The notes: generated by a model from the letters alone, not told the origin. 64,000 bases of DNA from Flavobacteriales bacterium UBA720 (GCA_002297505.1 DBLQ01000001.1:26393-90392), one strand, 5' to 3'; shown: positions 35,194-43,784, counted from the stretch's first letter. A program made the numbers and translations.

Positions 35194-36723
35194 TTATCGT
35201 CTTTTTTTGCTGAACATTCCCAGGATAAACTTGGCGCCTTCTCTGGCGAGGGTCGTCATGAAGGTTTTTCCGGCACGGCTCTGCATTACTTGCTCCAGCA
35301 TTCCGGGTTCTTCTTTGGATTGTGCGCTTCTTCCTCTCGTTGGCGTTGGAATCGCAGTTTGCGTATGTTCTTCCAGTCTTTTGGTCAGGATTTCGTAGGC
35401 GCTTTCTTTGTCAATTGTCTGCTCGTATTTTTGGACCAATACCGAACTACTCGTCAAGTCATCAATTTCAGATGAGGTCAAAATATCCATTCGGCTTTCA
35501 GGCGAAATCAAATAAGTCTGAACCAGCGGCGTCGGAATTCCTTTTTCATCCAGCGCCGTTACGAAAGCTTCTCCGATTCCGAGATTTTGGATGAGTTCAT
35601 TGGCTTTATAAAATTCGGTGATTGGATAGTTTTCTACTGCTTTGTCAATTTCTTTTCGGTCTTTCGCAGTAAAACCTCTTAAAGCGTGCTGGATTTTTAA
35701 TCCTAATTGACTTAAGATATTCTCAGGAACATCGCCAGGAATCTGAGTGATGAAATAAATCCCGATTCCCTTGGAGCGAATCAGCTTTACCATTGTTTCG
35801 ATTTGCGAAAGCAATGCTTTTGACGCTTCATTAAAAATCAAATGGGCTTCATCGATGAAAAGCACCAGTTTTGGTCTTCCGCTGTCGCCTTCCTCAGGAA
35901 AGGTCATATAAATCTCAGCAAACAACGACAGCATAAAGGTTGAGAAAAGATTCGGCTTGTTTTGGATGTCATCCACACGGAAGATATTCACCACGCCTTT
36001 CCCGTCCCTGGTTTTCAGTAAATCGTCCACTTCAAAGCTGGGTTCTCCAAAAAAGTTGGTGGCGCCCTGCTGTTCCATCGCTACAATGCTTCTGAGAATT
36101 GCGCCAAGGGAAGCCGGAGCAATCGAGCCGTAATTGTCGGCCAGTTCTTTTTTGCCGGTCGGATTGTCCGTCACGAATTGTAAAACTTTCTTCAAGTCCT
36201 GCAAATCGACAAGCGGCAAGGCTTTGTCATCACAATATTTGAAAACGATGGACATAATGCTTTGCTGCGTGTCATTCAATCCAAGAATTTTGCTCAGCAA
36301 AATCGGTCCGAATTCCAAAACCGTTGCTCTCAGCTTGACGCCTTTTGCGGCGGAAATGGTCATCAATTCTACCGGAAAACTTTGCGGAGAATATGGTAAG
36401 CCTGTTTTAGAATATCGGTCTTTGATAATGTCATTTTCAGTTCCGGCTTCGGCAATGCCTGAGAGGTCGCCTTTGATGTCCATTACCAAGGTCGGAATGC
36501 CGGCGTGCGACAATTGCTCCACGAAAACCTGAAGCGTTTTGGTTTTCCCGGTTCCCGTTGCGCCCGCGATTAAGCCGTGCCTGTTCACGGTTTTCAGCGG
36601 AATCGAAACATTGACTTCCGGAATCACTTCGCCGTCGAGCATTCCTTTTCCAAGAATGATGTGGTCGCCTTTAGGGTTATATTTTGCGTTGAGGTCGTTG
36701 ATGAATTTTTCTCTGTTTGACAT
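35194..36723 (-). CDS. HerA-like ATPase (DUF853 family)
   Basis: 509 residues from the ATG at 36723 (MSNREKF); the longer frame to 36813 would run over the divergent promoter region. Walker A GATGTGKT is at 54-61 and Walker B VLFIDEAHLIF near 305-315, characteristic of the DUF853/HerA-FtsK superfamily of DNA-handling ATPases. No nurA nuclease is adjacent, so it is not part of a HerA-NurA end-resection pair here. The C-terminal region has GARFILGM-like basic tail (KKRR). Function in vivo is unknown. Confidence 0.92.
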   Translation of the reverse strand: MSNREKFINDLNAKYNPKGDHIILGKGMLDGEVIPEVNVSIPLKTVNRHGLIAGATGTGKTKTLQVFVEQLSHAGIPTLVMDIKGDLSGIAEAGTENDIIKDRYSKTGLPYSPQSFPVELMTISAAKGVKLRATVLEFGPILLSKILGLNDTQQSIMSIVFKYCDDKALPLVDLQDLKKVLQFVTDNPTGKKELADNYGSIAPASLGAILRSIVAMEQQGATNFFGEPSFEVDDLLKTRDGKGVVNIFRVDDIQNKPNLFSTFMLSLFAEIYMTFPEEGDSGRPKLVLFIDEAHLIFNEASKALLSQIETMVKLIRSKGIGIYFITQIPGDVPENILSQLGLKIQHALRGFTAKDRKEIDKAVENYPITEFYKANELIQNLGIGEAFVTALDEKGIPTPLVQTYLISPESRMDILTSSEIDDLTSSSVLVQKYEQTIDKESAYEILTKRLEEHTQTAIPTPTRGRSAQSKEEPGMLEQVMQSRAGKTFMTTLAREGAKFILGMFSKKRR

Positions 36724-36798
36724 CGATTGGTTTTTTTTAATGTCTAAATTTAAAAATAATTCGCTTATCCGAATCCGAAAATTAAAATTTCTAACGCT

Positions 36799-36806
36799 TA
36801 TCTTTG
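36799..36806 (+). promoter_or_regulatory. -7 box (TATCTTTG) of the bestrophin gene
   Basis: A perfect TAnnTTTG, 17 nt before the ATG at 36824. No TTG at the preferred distance. Confidence 0.5.
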
Positions 36807-36823
36807 TCATCAATAATTAGCCT

Positions 36824-37705
36824 ATGCGCGTTTACAACACAAAAAATTTCCTTAAGATTCTCATCAGTCTGCACAAGTCAGACACGCTGAAAATCCTGTT
36901 TCCCACGATTTTGCTGGTCGGCGTTTATTCTTACGGAATTTATTTTCTTGAAGTGGAATATCTGCATCTGACCTCAAAATCATTGGTAAGCCACGTCGGA
37001 CTTCTGCATTCTCTGCTGGGTTTTGTTTTGTCTTTGTTGCTGGTTTTCAGGACCAATACAGCCTACGACCGTTGGTGGGAAGGCCGGAAACTCTGGGGGA
37101 AACTGGTGAATGACAGCCGGAATTTTGTCATCAAAATCAACAGTATTCTTCCGGAAACGGATGTTAAAAATAGAAATCAGATTGCAAAATACGTCCGCTT
37201 TTTTCCATTTTTCCTATCGAGTCATCTTTCGAAGGAATCCACGAGATTGGTGTTGGACAAGGATTTTTCTGACCTTGCCAAAGAACTTCAGCATCATCCG
37301 CCTGCAGAGTTAATTTTCTTACTGACCAAAAAACTATATCAACTGAGAAAGGAAGGCAAAATCTCCGATACGGAAATGCTTTTTCTGGATACGCAATTGT
37401 CCGGATTTCTGGATGTATGTGGCGGCTGCGAACGCATCAAAAACACACCGATTCCTTATTCTTACTCATCATTCATCAAAAAATTTATCATCTTTTACGT
37501 CCTTGCGCTTCCGATTGCCAACGTGGTAAATCTCGGTATTTTTATGATTCCGATTACAATGTTTGTCTATTATGTATTGATGAGTCTGGAACTGATTGCC
37601 GAGGAAATTGAAGACCCATTTAATAATGATGAGAATGATATTCCGATGGAAGCTATTTCCCAAAATATAGAAAGAAGTATCAATCTGATCTCCAATAAAG
37701 CCTAA
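36824..37705 (+). CDS. Bestrophin family ion channel protein
   Basis: 293 residues of the bestrophin/RFP-TM family. Hydrophobic segments at about 25-45, 65-85 and 220-260 and the signature NTAYDRWWEGRKLWGKLVNDSRN (about 78-100) place it in the bacterial pentameric chloride/cation channel group (as in KpBest). Inner membrane. The TrmH-type gene follows after 2 nt, so they are co-transcribed. Confidence 0.93.
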   Translation: MRVYNTKNFLKILISLHKSDTLKILFPTILLVGVYSYGIYFLEVEYLHLTSKSLVSHVGLLHSLLGFVLSLLLVFRTNTAYDRWWEGRKLWGKLVNDSRNFVIKINSILPETDVKNRNQIAKYVRFFPFFLSSHLSKESTRLVLDKDFSDLAKELQHHPPAELIFLLTKKLYQLRKEGKISDTEMLFLDTQLSGFLDVCGGCERIKNTPIPYSYSSFIKKFIIFYVLALPIANVVNLGIFMIPITMFVYYVLMSLELIAEEIEDPFNNDENDIPMEAISQNIERSINLISNKA

Positions 37706-37707
37706 TC

Positions 37708-38241
37708 ATGACGAAGAAACTGAAACTCGAAGAACTCGGAAGAATTGATGTCGAAACTTTTAAAAAAACGGCTAAGATTCCGTTGGTAGTGATTCTTGAT
37801 AATGTGCGAAGTATGCACAATGTCGGCGCAATTTTCCGGACTGCTGATGCTTTTCTGGTAGAGAAAATTGTGCTTTGTGGCATCACGCCGCAGCCGCCTC
37901 ATCGTGAGATTCATAAAGCCGCTTTGGGCGCCACGGAGAGTGTGGACTGGATTTTTGAAAAGGACATCAACACAGCAATCGATAATCTTAAAAAAGAAAG
38001 TTTCGAAATTATCGGCATTGAGCAGACTTCCTCCAGCGAGTTAATAACCAATTTTGAAATTAATTCAGAAAAAAAATACGCCTTGATTCTTGGCAACGAA
38101 GTTGATGGTATATCGGATGAGGCTTTGAACAACATCGACACTTTTCTGGAAATTCCTCAATTGGGAACCAAACATTCTCTCAATGTCAGCGTCTGTGGCG
38201 GCATTGTGATTTGGGAATTTGGGAAAAATCTTGGATTGTAA
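37708..38241 (+). CDS. TrmH/SpoU family RNA methyltransferase
   Basis: 177 residues with the three SPOUT motifs: VILDNVRSMHNVGAIFRTAD, ALILGNEVDGI and IPQLGTKHSLNVSVCGGIVIWE, which form the trefoil knot that binds S-adenosylmethionine and RNA. It methylates 2'-OH of rRNA or tRNA, but the target (TrmH or RlmB-like) cannot be assigned. It lacks the N-terminal RNA-binding extension of RlmB. Confidence 0.93.
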   Translation: MTKKLKLEELGRIDVETFKKTAKIPLVVILDNVRSMHNVGAIFRTADAFLVEKIVLCGITPQPPHREIHKAALGATESVDWIFEKDINTAIDNLKKESFEIIGIEQTSSSELITNFEINSEKKYALILGNEVDGISDEALNNIDTFLEIPQLGTKHSLNVSVCGGIVIWEFGKNLGL

Positions 38242-38250
38242 ATCTAATTT

Positions 38251-38300
38251 TTTAACGCAAAGAATTTCAAAGAAAGAAGAATCTTTGAGAAGACAAAGAA
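38251..38300. repeat. CAAAG-type intergenic repeat
   Basis: AACGCAAAG ... TCAAAGA ... TCTTTGA ... ACAAAG gives a 7-bp inverted repeat within a direct CAAAG pattern. This is typical of small dispersed repeats of flavobacteria, related in style to the CACAAAG elements near 63300. Confidence 0.4.
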
Positions 38301-38424
38301 ATTAACTAGTTGATTTTCGAAGCAAGTGAAAATTATAAGCTTCATCAGAATATCAATTTATTGATCCTTTGGAAACTTTGTTCTTGAAAAAAAATTTGCG
38401 ATTAAAATCCAAGCTAACTATTAA

Positions 38425-38494
38425 AAAATAAAAAAACTGCAAACACAATGAAGTGCTGCAGTTTGAAATAAATCTAATAAAAAGTAAAAATGAA
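38425..38494 (-). ncRNA. Candidate small RNA (orphan promoter and terminator)
   Basis: Minus-strand TTG (38532-38530), 21-nt spacer and TATCTTTG (38508-38501) predict a start near 38494. The only downstream signal is the terminator hairpin AAACTGCAGCAC/GTG..TGCAGTTT (38464-38434) followed by T7ATT. The predicted RNA is about 70 nt and non-coding. No minus-strand gene lies between the plus-strand neighbours to explain either element. Prediction only; not tested. Confidence 0.45.
38434..38464 (-). terminator. Orphan minus-strand terminator
   Basis: AAACTGCA pairs with TGCAGTTT, with an inner CAC/GTG stem, followed on the minus strand by TTTTTTTATTTTTT. Confidence 0.7.
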
Positions 38495-38564
38495 AGGCGA
38501 CAAAGATATATTTTTAGAATCATACAAAGCAACAGTTTTGTTAAAAAAATCTAAAAAATTTTAA
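38490..38564 (+). CDS. Possible 24-codon small ORF
   Basis: ATG at 38490 opens MKGDKDIFLESYKATVLLKKSKKF, a short basic amphipathic peptide. It has no recognised homologue known to me, no promoter box, and overlaps the candidate minus-strand RNA. Included only as a possibility. Confidence 0.15.
   Translation: MKGDKDIFLESYKATVLLKKSKKF
38501..38532 (-). promoter_or_regulatory. Orphan minus-strand promoter
   Basis: TTG-N21-TATCTTTG, a full match to the Bacteroidota consensus in the spacing range. It points toward the terminator at 38464-38434. Confidence 0.5.
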
Positions 38565-38602
38565 AAAGTGTTGTCGCAAGGGATTTTTTGTAATTTAGCA
38601 TA

Positions 38603-39256
38603 ATGTTTATAAAAGACTACATTTCCAAAGATTATCCGGCCTTTGCCATCAAGGATTCCATTGAGGAAGCTTCTGAAGTGGCCAAGGAATTCGGTTACTC
38701 TCACGTATTCATCGTAAACAAAGGCATTTTCCTAGGCGGTCTGAGCCAGTCCTTTCTGGAAGACAGTCCTGAAGGAAGGCTGGATTCGCTGAATATCCAT
38801 TACGAGCGTTTTGCAATAATGGAAGACAGCAGTCTGCTGGACAGCATCAAGCTTTTTTACACCTTCAGTTCCAATGTGATTCCCGTCATTTCCAAGGAAG
38901 AAAAGTATCTGGGATATATTTCCTGCGACGATATATTCAATGAGTTTTCCAAGTATCCGCTGTTCTCGGAAAATGGCGCGATTCTCACGATTCAGACTAC
39001 GGGACTGCATTATTCGATGACGGAGATTTCTCAGATTGTGGAGAGCAACAATGGAAAGATTTACGGCGTTTTTATCAATGCCATTAAAGAAGATTCTATT
39101 GAAATTACGCTTAAAATCAGCAATGAAAACTTGAGTTCCATCGATGAGACTTTTGAGCGGTACGGTTATGTGGTGGTTCATAAACATTATAATGATGAAA
39201 AAGAAGAACTGTTGAAAGACCGTTTCGGATTTTTCCAGAAATTTTTGGAAATCTAA
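38603..39256 (+). CDS. CBS domain protein with C-terminal ACT-like region
   Basis: 217 residues. Two CBS repeats span residues about 5-60 (SHVFIVNKGIFLGGLSQSF) and 75-130 (NVIPVISKEEKYLGYISCDDI), which bind adenine nucleotides. The rest (ILTIQTTGLHYSMTEISQIVESNNGKIYGVFINAIKEDSIEITLKI) resembles an ACT domain. No catalytic part, so a regulatory role is likely. nadK follows after 4 nt. A weak TAATTTAG box ends 5 nt before the ATG, so the transcript may be leaderless. Confidence 0.9.
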   Translation: MFIKDYISKDYPAFAIKDSIEEASEVAKEFGYSHVFIVNKGIFLGGLSQSFLEDSPEGRLDSLNIHYERFAIMEDSSLLDSIKLFYTFSSNVIPVISKEEKYLGYISCDDIFNEFSKYPLFSENGAILTIQTTGLHYSMTEISQIVESNNGKIYGVFINAIKEDSIEITLKISNENLSSIDETFERYGYVVVHKHYNDEKEELLKDRFGFFQKFLEI

Positions 39257-39260
39257 AACT

Positions 39261-40133
39261 ATGAAGGCGGCGATTTATTCTCAAAAAAAAGACCTCGATA
39301 CCTTTCTGTATCTCAATAGATTTATTTCTGAGCTGGCGCTGCGGGATGTCACTGTGGTTCTGCACAGGGAAATGGCGGAGAGTCTCAATTTTTCCAAAGA
39401 ATTTGACACTTTTTCCGGCAAGGAAGAATTACGTGACAAAAAGGTCAACATCGTTTTCAGCTTTGGCGGCGATGGTACAATTCTGAATGCTTTGACGTTT
39501 ATTCAGGATCTGGAGATTCCTATTATTGGTGTTAATACGGGACGATTGGGATTTCTGGCTAATTTCCGAAAAGACGAGATTTTTACAGAGTTGGATTCAA
39601 TTATTCTTGAAAAAAATTATAATATCAGCGAGCGTTCCGTTATCAAAATCACAACAGATAGCGCCACAGAAATCGATTTTCCTTTTGCGCTGAATGACGT
39701 CAGCCTTTCCAGAAAAGAAACGACATCAATGATCACCGTGGAGTCTTATATTAATGATGAATTTCTGAATGTATTCTGGGGCGACGGTCTGATTATCTCG
39801 ACCCCGACAGGCTCTACAGCTTACTCACTGAGTTGCGGTGGACCAATTATTTCGCCCACCAATGATAACTTTGCGATTTCCCCAATCGCACCACATAATT
39901 TGAATGTGCGCCCACTTATCGTGAAAGATGATTCTAAAATTAAACTCACGGTGAAAAGCCGTGTGCCGGAATACACGCTAGCTTTGGATTCCAGACTGTA
40001 TCATATGGAAGTCGGCAGCGAGATTTTAATTGAAAAAGCAGAGTTTTCCCTGTTTCTCATCAAGCCGAAAAATTTCAGTTTCTATGAGACGATTCGACAG
40101 AAGTTGCTTTGGGGGAATGATAAGCGGAATTAA
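39261..40133 (+). CDS. nadK: NAD kinase
   Basis: 290 residues. GGDG (69-72, in FSFGGDGTILNAL) is the ATP/NAD-kinase signature, and GVNTGRLGFLANF and STPTGSTAYSLSCGG follow in the expected places. It phosphorylates NAD+ to NADP+ in the cytoplasm. Immediately downstream of the CBS-ACT gene, which may sense nucleotides for it (inference from proximity). Confidence 0.97.
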   Translation: MKAAIYSQKKDLDTFLYLNRFISELALRDVTVVLHREMAESLNFSKEFDTFSGKEELRDKKVNIVFSFGGDGTILNALTFIQDLEIPIIGVNTGRLGFLANFRKDEIFTELDSIILEKNYNISERSVIKITTDSATEIDFPFALNDVSLSRKETTSMITVESYINDEFLNVFWGDGLIISTPTGSTAYSLSCGGPIISPTNDNFAISPIAPHNLNVRPLIVKDDSKIKLTVKSRVPEYTLALDSRLYHMEVGSEILIEKAEFSLFLIKPKNFSFYETIRQKLLWGNDKRN

Positions 40134-40174
40134 ATTGAAAAATTATTCCTTACATAACATCTCGAAAATTGAAA

Positions 40175-40203
40175 TTGCAATTATTAATAATTTCGTAAGT
40201 TTA
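40175..40203 (+). promoter_or_regulatory. Promoter of fbaA
   Basis: TTG (40175-40177), 18-nt spacer, then TAAGTTTA (40196-40203), 7 of 8 to TAnnTTTG. The leader would be about 25 nt. Confidence 0.6.
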
Positions 40204-40234
40204 CAGTCCAAAAAATCTTAAAAAATATAATAAA

Positions 40235-41302
40235 ATGAGCAGAAAATTTCCGGCAGGAGTTGCCACTGGTTCTTTAGTAACAGAAATATTTGATTATGCC
40301 AAAGAGAAGCAGTTTGCGCTTCCGGCAGCCAACGTGATTGGTTCCAGTAACATCAACGCAACTTTGGAAACTGCTGCAAAAATGAATGCACCTGTAATTA
40401 TCCAATTTTCTAACGGTGGTTCTGCCTTCAACGCAGGCAAAGGTCTGAATAACGACGGACAGAGAGCTGCGGTTCTTGGTGCAGTAGCCGGTGCAAAACA
40501 TATCCACACTTTAGCAGAAGCTTACGGTGCGACGGTGATCCTTCACACAGACCATTGTGCTAAGAAATTATTACCTTGGGTAGACGGACTTTTGGATGCG
40601 AGTGAAGAATTTTACAAGCAAAACGGAAAGCCGCTTTACTCTTCTCATATGCTGGATTTCTCTGAAGAGCCGATTGAAGAAAACCTGGAGGTTTCTGCAA
40701 AATACTTCGAGAGAATGAACAAAATGGGAATGACTCTTGAAATTGAATTAGGAGTAACCGGCGGTGAAGAAGATGGTGTGGACAACTCTGATGTGGACAG
40801 CTCCAAATTGTATACCCAGCCGGAAGAAGTTGCTTATGCTTACGAAATCCTTAAAAAAGTGTCTGACAATTTTACCATTGCAGCCGCTTTCGGAAACGTA
40901 CACGGTGTTTACAAACCTGGAAACGTAAAATTGACTCCGAAGATTCTTGACAATTCTCAGAAATTTGTTCAGGAGAAATTCGGAACGGCTGAGAAGCCAA
41001 TCAACTTCGTGTTCCACGGCGGTTCTGGTTCTACAGTAGAAGAAATCAGAGAAGCAATTGGTTATGGTGTGGTGAAAATGAACATCGATACAGATTTACA
41101 ATTCGGTTACACAGAAGGCATCAGAGATTATATGACAGAACAGATTGAATATCTGAGACATCAAATCGGAAATCCAACTGGTGCAGATGCTCCGAACAAG
41201 AAATTCTATGACCCAAGAGTTTGGGTAAGAAAAGGAGAAGAAACGTATATCAAGAGACTGACGCAGGCTTTCGAAGACCTGAACAATATTAATACACTTT
41301 AA
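40235..41302 (+). CDS. fbaA: Class II fructose-bisphosphate aldolase
   Basis: 355 residues. Zinc-binding HTDHC (about 107-111), the second metal/substrate segment ELGVTGGEEDGVDN (about 170-183) and VFHGGSGST near 264 define the class II, type A enzyme. It cleaves fructose 1,6-bisphosphate to dihydroxyacetone phosphate and glyceraldehyde 3-phosphate in glycolysis. With pgi in the same window but not the same operon. Confidence 0.98.
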   Translation: MSRKFPAGVATGSLVTEIFDYAKEKQFALPAANVIGSSNINATLETAAKMNAPVIIQFSNGGSAFNAGKGLNNDGQRAAVLGAVAGAKHIHTLAEAYGATVILHTDHCAKKLLPWVDGLLDASEEFYKQNGKPLYSSHMLDFSEEPIEENLEVSAKYFERMNKMGMTLEIELGVTGGEEDGVDNSDVDSSKLYTQPEEVAYAYEILKKVSDNFTIAAAFGNVHGVYKPGNVKLTPKILDNSQKFVQEKFGTAEKPINFVFHGGSGSTVEEIREAIGYGVVKMNIDTDLQFGYTEGIRDYMTEQIEYLRHQIGNPTGADAPNKKFYDPRVWVRKGEETYIKRLTQAFEDLNNINTL

Positions 41303-41305
41303 TTA

Positions 41306-41382
41306 AATTATAAATTTTAGATTATAAATTTTAATTGTCATGATGCTTAATCTTTATAATCTAAAATCTAAAATCTAAAATT
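41306..41382. repeat. Inverted repeat and TCTAAAA tandem heptamers between fbaA and accD
   Basis: TTTTAGATTATAAA (41315-41328) and TTTATAATCTAAAA (41353-41366) form a perfect 14-bp inverted repeat; the right arm continues as tandem ATCTAAA units to about 41382. The same low-complexity type occurs at 17021-17056, 45671-45710, 59912-59956 and 61219-61250. Confidence 0.6.
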
Positions 41383-41388
41383 CTATCA

Positions 41389-42246
41389 ATGGCATTTGAT
41401 TGGTTTAAAAGGAAAACCCAAAACATTACAACGTCTACAGAAGACAAAAAAGATGTTCCGAAAGGGCTTTGGCATAAAACACCGACCGGAAAAATCATAG
41501 AAGCGGAAGAACTCAGAGCGAATAATTTTGTGTCGCCGGAAGATGGTTTCCACGTGAGAATCGGAAGCAGAGAGTACTTTGATATGCTTTTTGATGACAA
41601 CAAGTTCAAAGAATTGGATGCTGATGTGGAAAGTGTGGATATTCTTAAATTCAAGGATACCAAATCCTATACAGACCGTCTGAAAGAAGTAAAATCCAAA
41701 ACCAAACTGACCGATTCTATCCGTAATGCAACCGGAAAAGTCAATGGCGTAGAAATGGTGATTTCCTGTATGGATTTTGCATTCATCGGCGGTTCTTTGG
41801 GTTCTGTAATGGGTGAAAAAATCAGAAGAGCGATTGATTATTGCATCAAGCATAAATTGCCTTATATGATCATCTGCCAATCCGGCGGCGCGAGAATGCA
41901 GGAAGCGGCGTATTCTCTGATGCAATTGGCTAAAGTTCAAGCCAAGTTGGTTCAGCTTTCTGATGCCGGTTTGCCTTATATTGCTTATTTGACTGACCCA
42001 ACTTTTGGTGGCATCACGGCTTCTTTTGCAATGACAGCGGATGTAATTATCGCGGAACCAAGCGCTTTGATCGGCTTTGCAGGACCAAGAGTAATCCGTG
42101 AGACCATTGGTAAAGATTTGCCGGAAGGTTTCCAGACTTCAGAATTTCTTCAGGAAAAAGGTTTTGTAGATTTCATTGTGAAAAGAACGGAAATCAGACC
42201 ATCCATTTCGAGAATTGTAAAATTATTGGTACACGAGTATCATTAA
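41389..42246 (+). CDS. accD: Acetyl-CoA carboxylase carboxyltransferase beta subunit, zinc-finger-less
   Basis: 285 residues. The carboxyltransferase core is complete: [57 protein letters not shown] and [25 protein letters not shown]. The N-terminal segment where AccD normally has a Cys4 zinc ribbon reads [33 protein letters not shown], keeping the spacing but none of the four cysteines. With AccA it transfers CO2 from biotin to acetyl-CoA, the first step of fatty-acid synthesis. A terminator follows 26 nt after the stop. Confidence 0.96.
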   Translation: MAFDWFKRKTQNITTSTEDKKDVPKGLWHKTPTGKIIEAEELRANNFVSPEDGFHVRIGSREYFDMLFDDNKFKELDADVESVDILKFKDTKSYTDRLKEVKSKTKLTDSIRNATGKVNGVEMVISCMDFAFIGGSLGSVMGEKIRRAIDYCIKHKLPYMIICQSGGARMQEAAYSLMQLAKVQAKLVQLSDAGLPYIAYLTDPTFGGITASFAMTADVIIAEPSALIGFAGPRVIRETIGKDLPEGFQTSEFLQEKGFVDFIVKRTEIRPSISRIVKLLVHEYH

Positions 42247-42272
42247 TTATATTTAAAACTAAAAAAAGATAC

Positions 42273-42300
42273 ACTCTCTCAAAACCTGAGAGAGTTTTTT
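42273..42300 (+). terminator. Terminator of accD
   Basis: ACTCTCTCA pairs with TGAGAGAGT (9 bp, 5-nt loop), followed by TTTTTT. Its end is only 4 nt ahead of the ATG of the next gene. Confidence 0.9.
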
Positions 42301-42304
42301 ATTG

Positions 42305-42814
42305 ATGAGATTTGCAGGCATATTTTTCAGAGCTTTAAAGACGTTGACTTTCAAGAAATTACTCAAAGTTTTTTCTATTGGATTGTCGCATCCGTTATTT
42401 GCAATTTTGTTCACCTACGCCAGCTTCAAGGCCTTTGCAAAAGCGAAGGAACTCTATCCCAAAACCAATTCTAACAACGGAAAAGGTAACGCTTTCCGGC
42501 ATTCCTACTGGTGCTGTCTGATTATGATGTATTTCTGCAAAGTCTCCTCGCCCAAAAAATCATTGGAATGGTGCGAGAAACTCACCGATCTGCACGAGGA
42601 GCTGTTCCCCAACAAACCTCTTGAAACCAAAATGGATCTGCATAATAACCGTGTCGGGATGGATTATTTTATGAGTCTGGTTCCGGGCGTTCACCGCCAG
42701 TTTTTTGAAAGCAGCTTTTTCATTGAAGAATTGAAGAAAAGAACTGAAAATGGCATTTTGGTCAAATCTCTGGATGAAGAGGTTGATAAAGCTACTCTGA
42801 TGTATTTGGAATAA
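42305..42814 (+). CDS. Conserved unknown (DUF6973-like) protein
   Basis: 169 residues. The block NGKGNAFRHSYWCCLIMMYFC and later KMDLHNNRVGMDYF recall the DUF6973 family with conserved Asn/Arg/His residues; I give that name tentatively. A hydrophobic segment spans about residues 27-47. Its start lies just behind the accD terminator, so expression depends on readthrough or an unseen promoter within accD. Convergent with metQ. Confidence 0.7.
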   Translation: MRFAGIFFRALKTLTFKKLLKVFSIGLSHPLFAILFTYASFKAFAKAKELYPKTNSNNGKGNAFRHSYWCCLIMMYFCKVSSPKKSLEWCEKLTDLHEELFPNKPLETKMDLHNNRVGMDYFMSLVPGVHRQFFESSFFIEELKKRTENGILVKSLDEEVDKATLMYLE

Positions 42815-42818
42815 AAAA

Positions 42819-42842
42819 TTGGCGATTCCAGAGAACCGCCAA
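42819..42842 (-). terminator. Terminator of the metNIQ operon
   Basis: TTGGCG-A-TTC pairs with GAA-C-CGCCAA around a CAGA loop; on the minus strand it is followed by TTTTTTATT. Lies 28 nt after the metQ stop. Confidence 0.8.
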
Positions 42843-42870
42843 CATATAATTGAGATAGAGAAAAGAAATT

Positions 42871-43674
42871 TTACCACGCCCTCACAGCGCCGCCTTTGAA
42901 GGTCTGTTGCGCCGCCTTTTCTACTTCCGGAGATTGGTAAGCTTTGACAAATTTTTTGATTTTCTCATCATTTTGATTATCCACTCTCGCAACAATCAGA
43001 TTGGCATAAGGCGAATCTTTATCTTCTGAAAATAGGCCTTCCTTCTCGGGATCCAGGCCAGCCTGCGCCGCAAAATTGTTGTTGATGATGGCCAGCGCCA
43101 CTTCTTGATCTTCCAGAACTCTTGGAATCTGAGGTGCTTCCAGCTCAAGGATTTTCAGGTTTTTCGGATTAGAAACAATATCGGTGACTTTTGGCAGAAG
43201 CCCAAAGCCATCTTTTAATTTCAAAATACCTTGTTTCTGTAACAGCAACAGTGAGCGTCCGCCGTTAGTAGGATCATTCGGGATTACGATGGTTTGTCCG
43301 GGTTGCAGTTCAGAAACAGATTTTATCTTTTTGGAATAGGCCACAATTGGGAAGACAAAAGTCTTTCCGACAACCGCTAATTTGTAACCGCGCTGTTTAG
43401 ATTGCGCTTCCAGATAAGGCAGATGCTGAAACACATTGATGTCCACATCGCCTTGATTCAAAGCTTCATTGGGAACCACATAATCGTTGAAACTTACCAA
43501 TTCTACATCCAGACCATATTTTTCTTTCGCTACTTTTTTTGCGGCTTCGGCGAGGTTTTGTTCCGGTCCCGTTGCGATTCCGACTTTTAAAATACTAGGG
43601 TTTGATTCTTTTTTGTTGCAGGCTGATAAAGTGATGATTGCCAATGCAAAGGCAAATATTTTCAATTTACTCAT
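42871..43674 (-). CDS. metQ: Methionine ABC transporter substrate-binding lipoprotein MetQ
   Basis: 267 residues from the ATG at 43674; the earlier start at 43719 would put 15 extra residues before the signal. Lipobox LSAC (Cys20 or so) and MetQ blocks LKVGIATGPEQNLAEAAK, QGDVDINVFQHLPYLEAQ and VAYSKKIKSV are clear. It binds methionine in the periplasm and delivers it to MetI. The gap to metI is 110 nt. Confidence 0.95.
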   Translation of the reverse strand: MSKLKIFAFALAIITLSACNKKESNPSILKVGIATGPEQNLAEAAKKVAKEKYGLDVELVSFNDYVVPNEALNQGDVDINVFQHLPYLEAQSKQRGYKLAVVGKTFVFPIVAYSKKIKSVSELQPGQTIVIPNDPTNGGRSLLLLQKQGILKLKDGFGLLPKVTDIVSNPKNLKILELEAPQIPRVLEDQEVALAIINNNFAAQAGLDPEKEGLFSEDKDSPYANLIVARVDNQNDEKIKKFVKAYQSPEVEKAAQQTFKGGAVRAW

Positions 43675-43784
43675 TTTATTGATATTGTTACTTAGGAATT
43701 CGTGAACCTTTGGTTTCATTTATTTTAAATCTTTAATTGATTTCAAAGCCAATAGCAAAAAGCTAATTGCCATTAGCAAATATT

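Larger units (their letters stand above)
38242..38602. other. 361-nt intergenic region with a repeat and a candidate minus-strand small transcript
   Basis: A CAAAG-rich repeat (38251-38300) follows the methyltransferase gene. Beyond it lies a minus-strand promoter (38532-38501) and a terminator (38464-38434), described separately. A 24-codon plus-strand frame (38490-38564) is possible. No larger gene. Confidence 0.6.

Noticed and set aside
35194..36723. HerA-NurA type defence or repair module
   Set aside because: The DUF853/HerA-like ATPase stands alone between pgi and a bestrophin gene; no nuclease, SIR2 or other defence partner is adjacent.
41353..41382. CRISPR-like direct repeats (ATCTAAA units)
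   Set aside because: The units are 7 bp and contiguous, with no spacers and no cas gene nearby.
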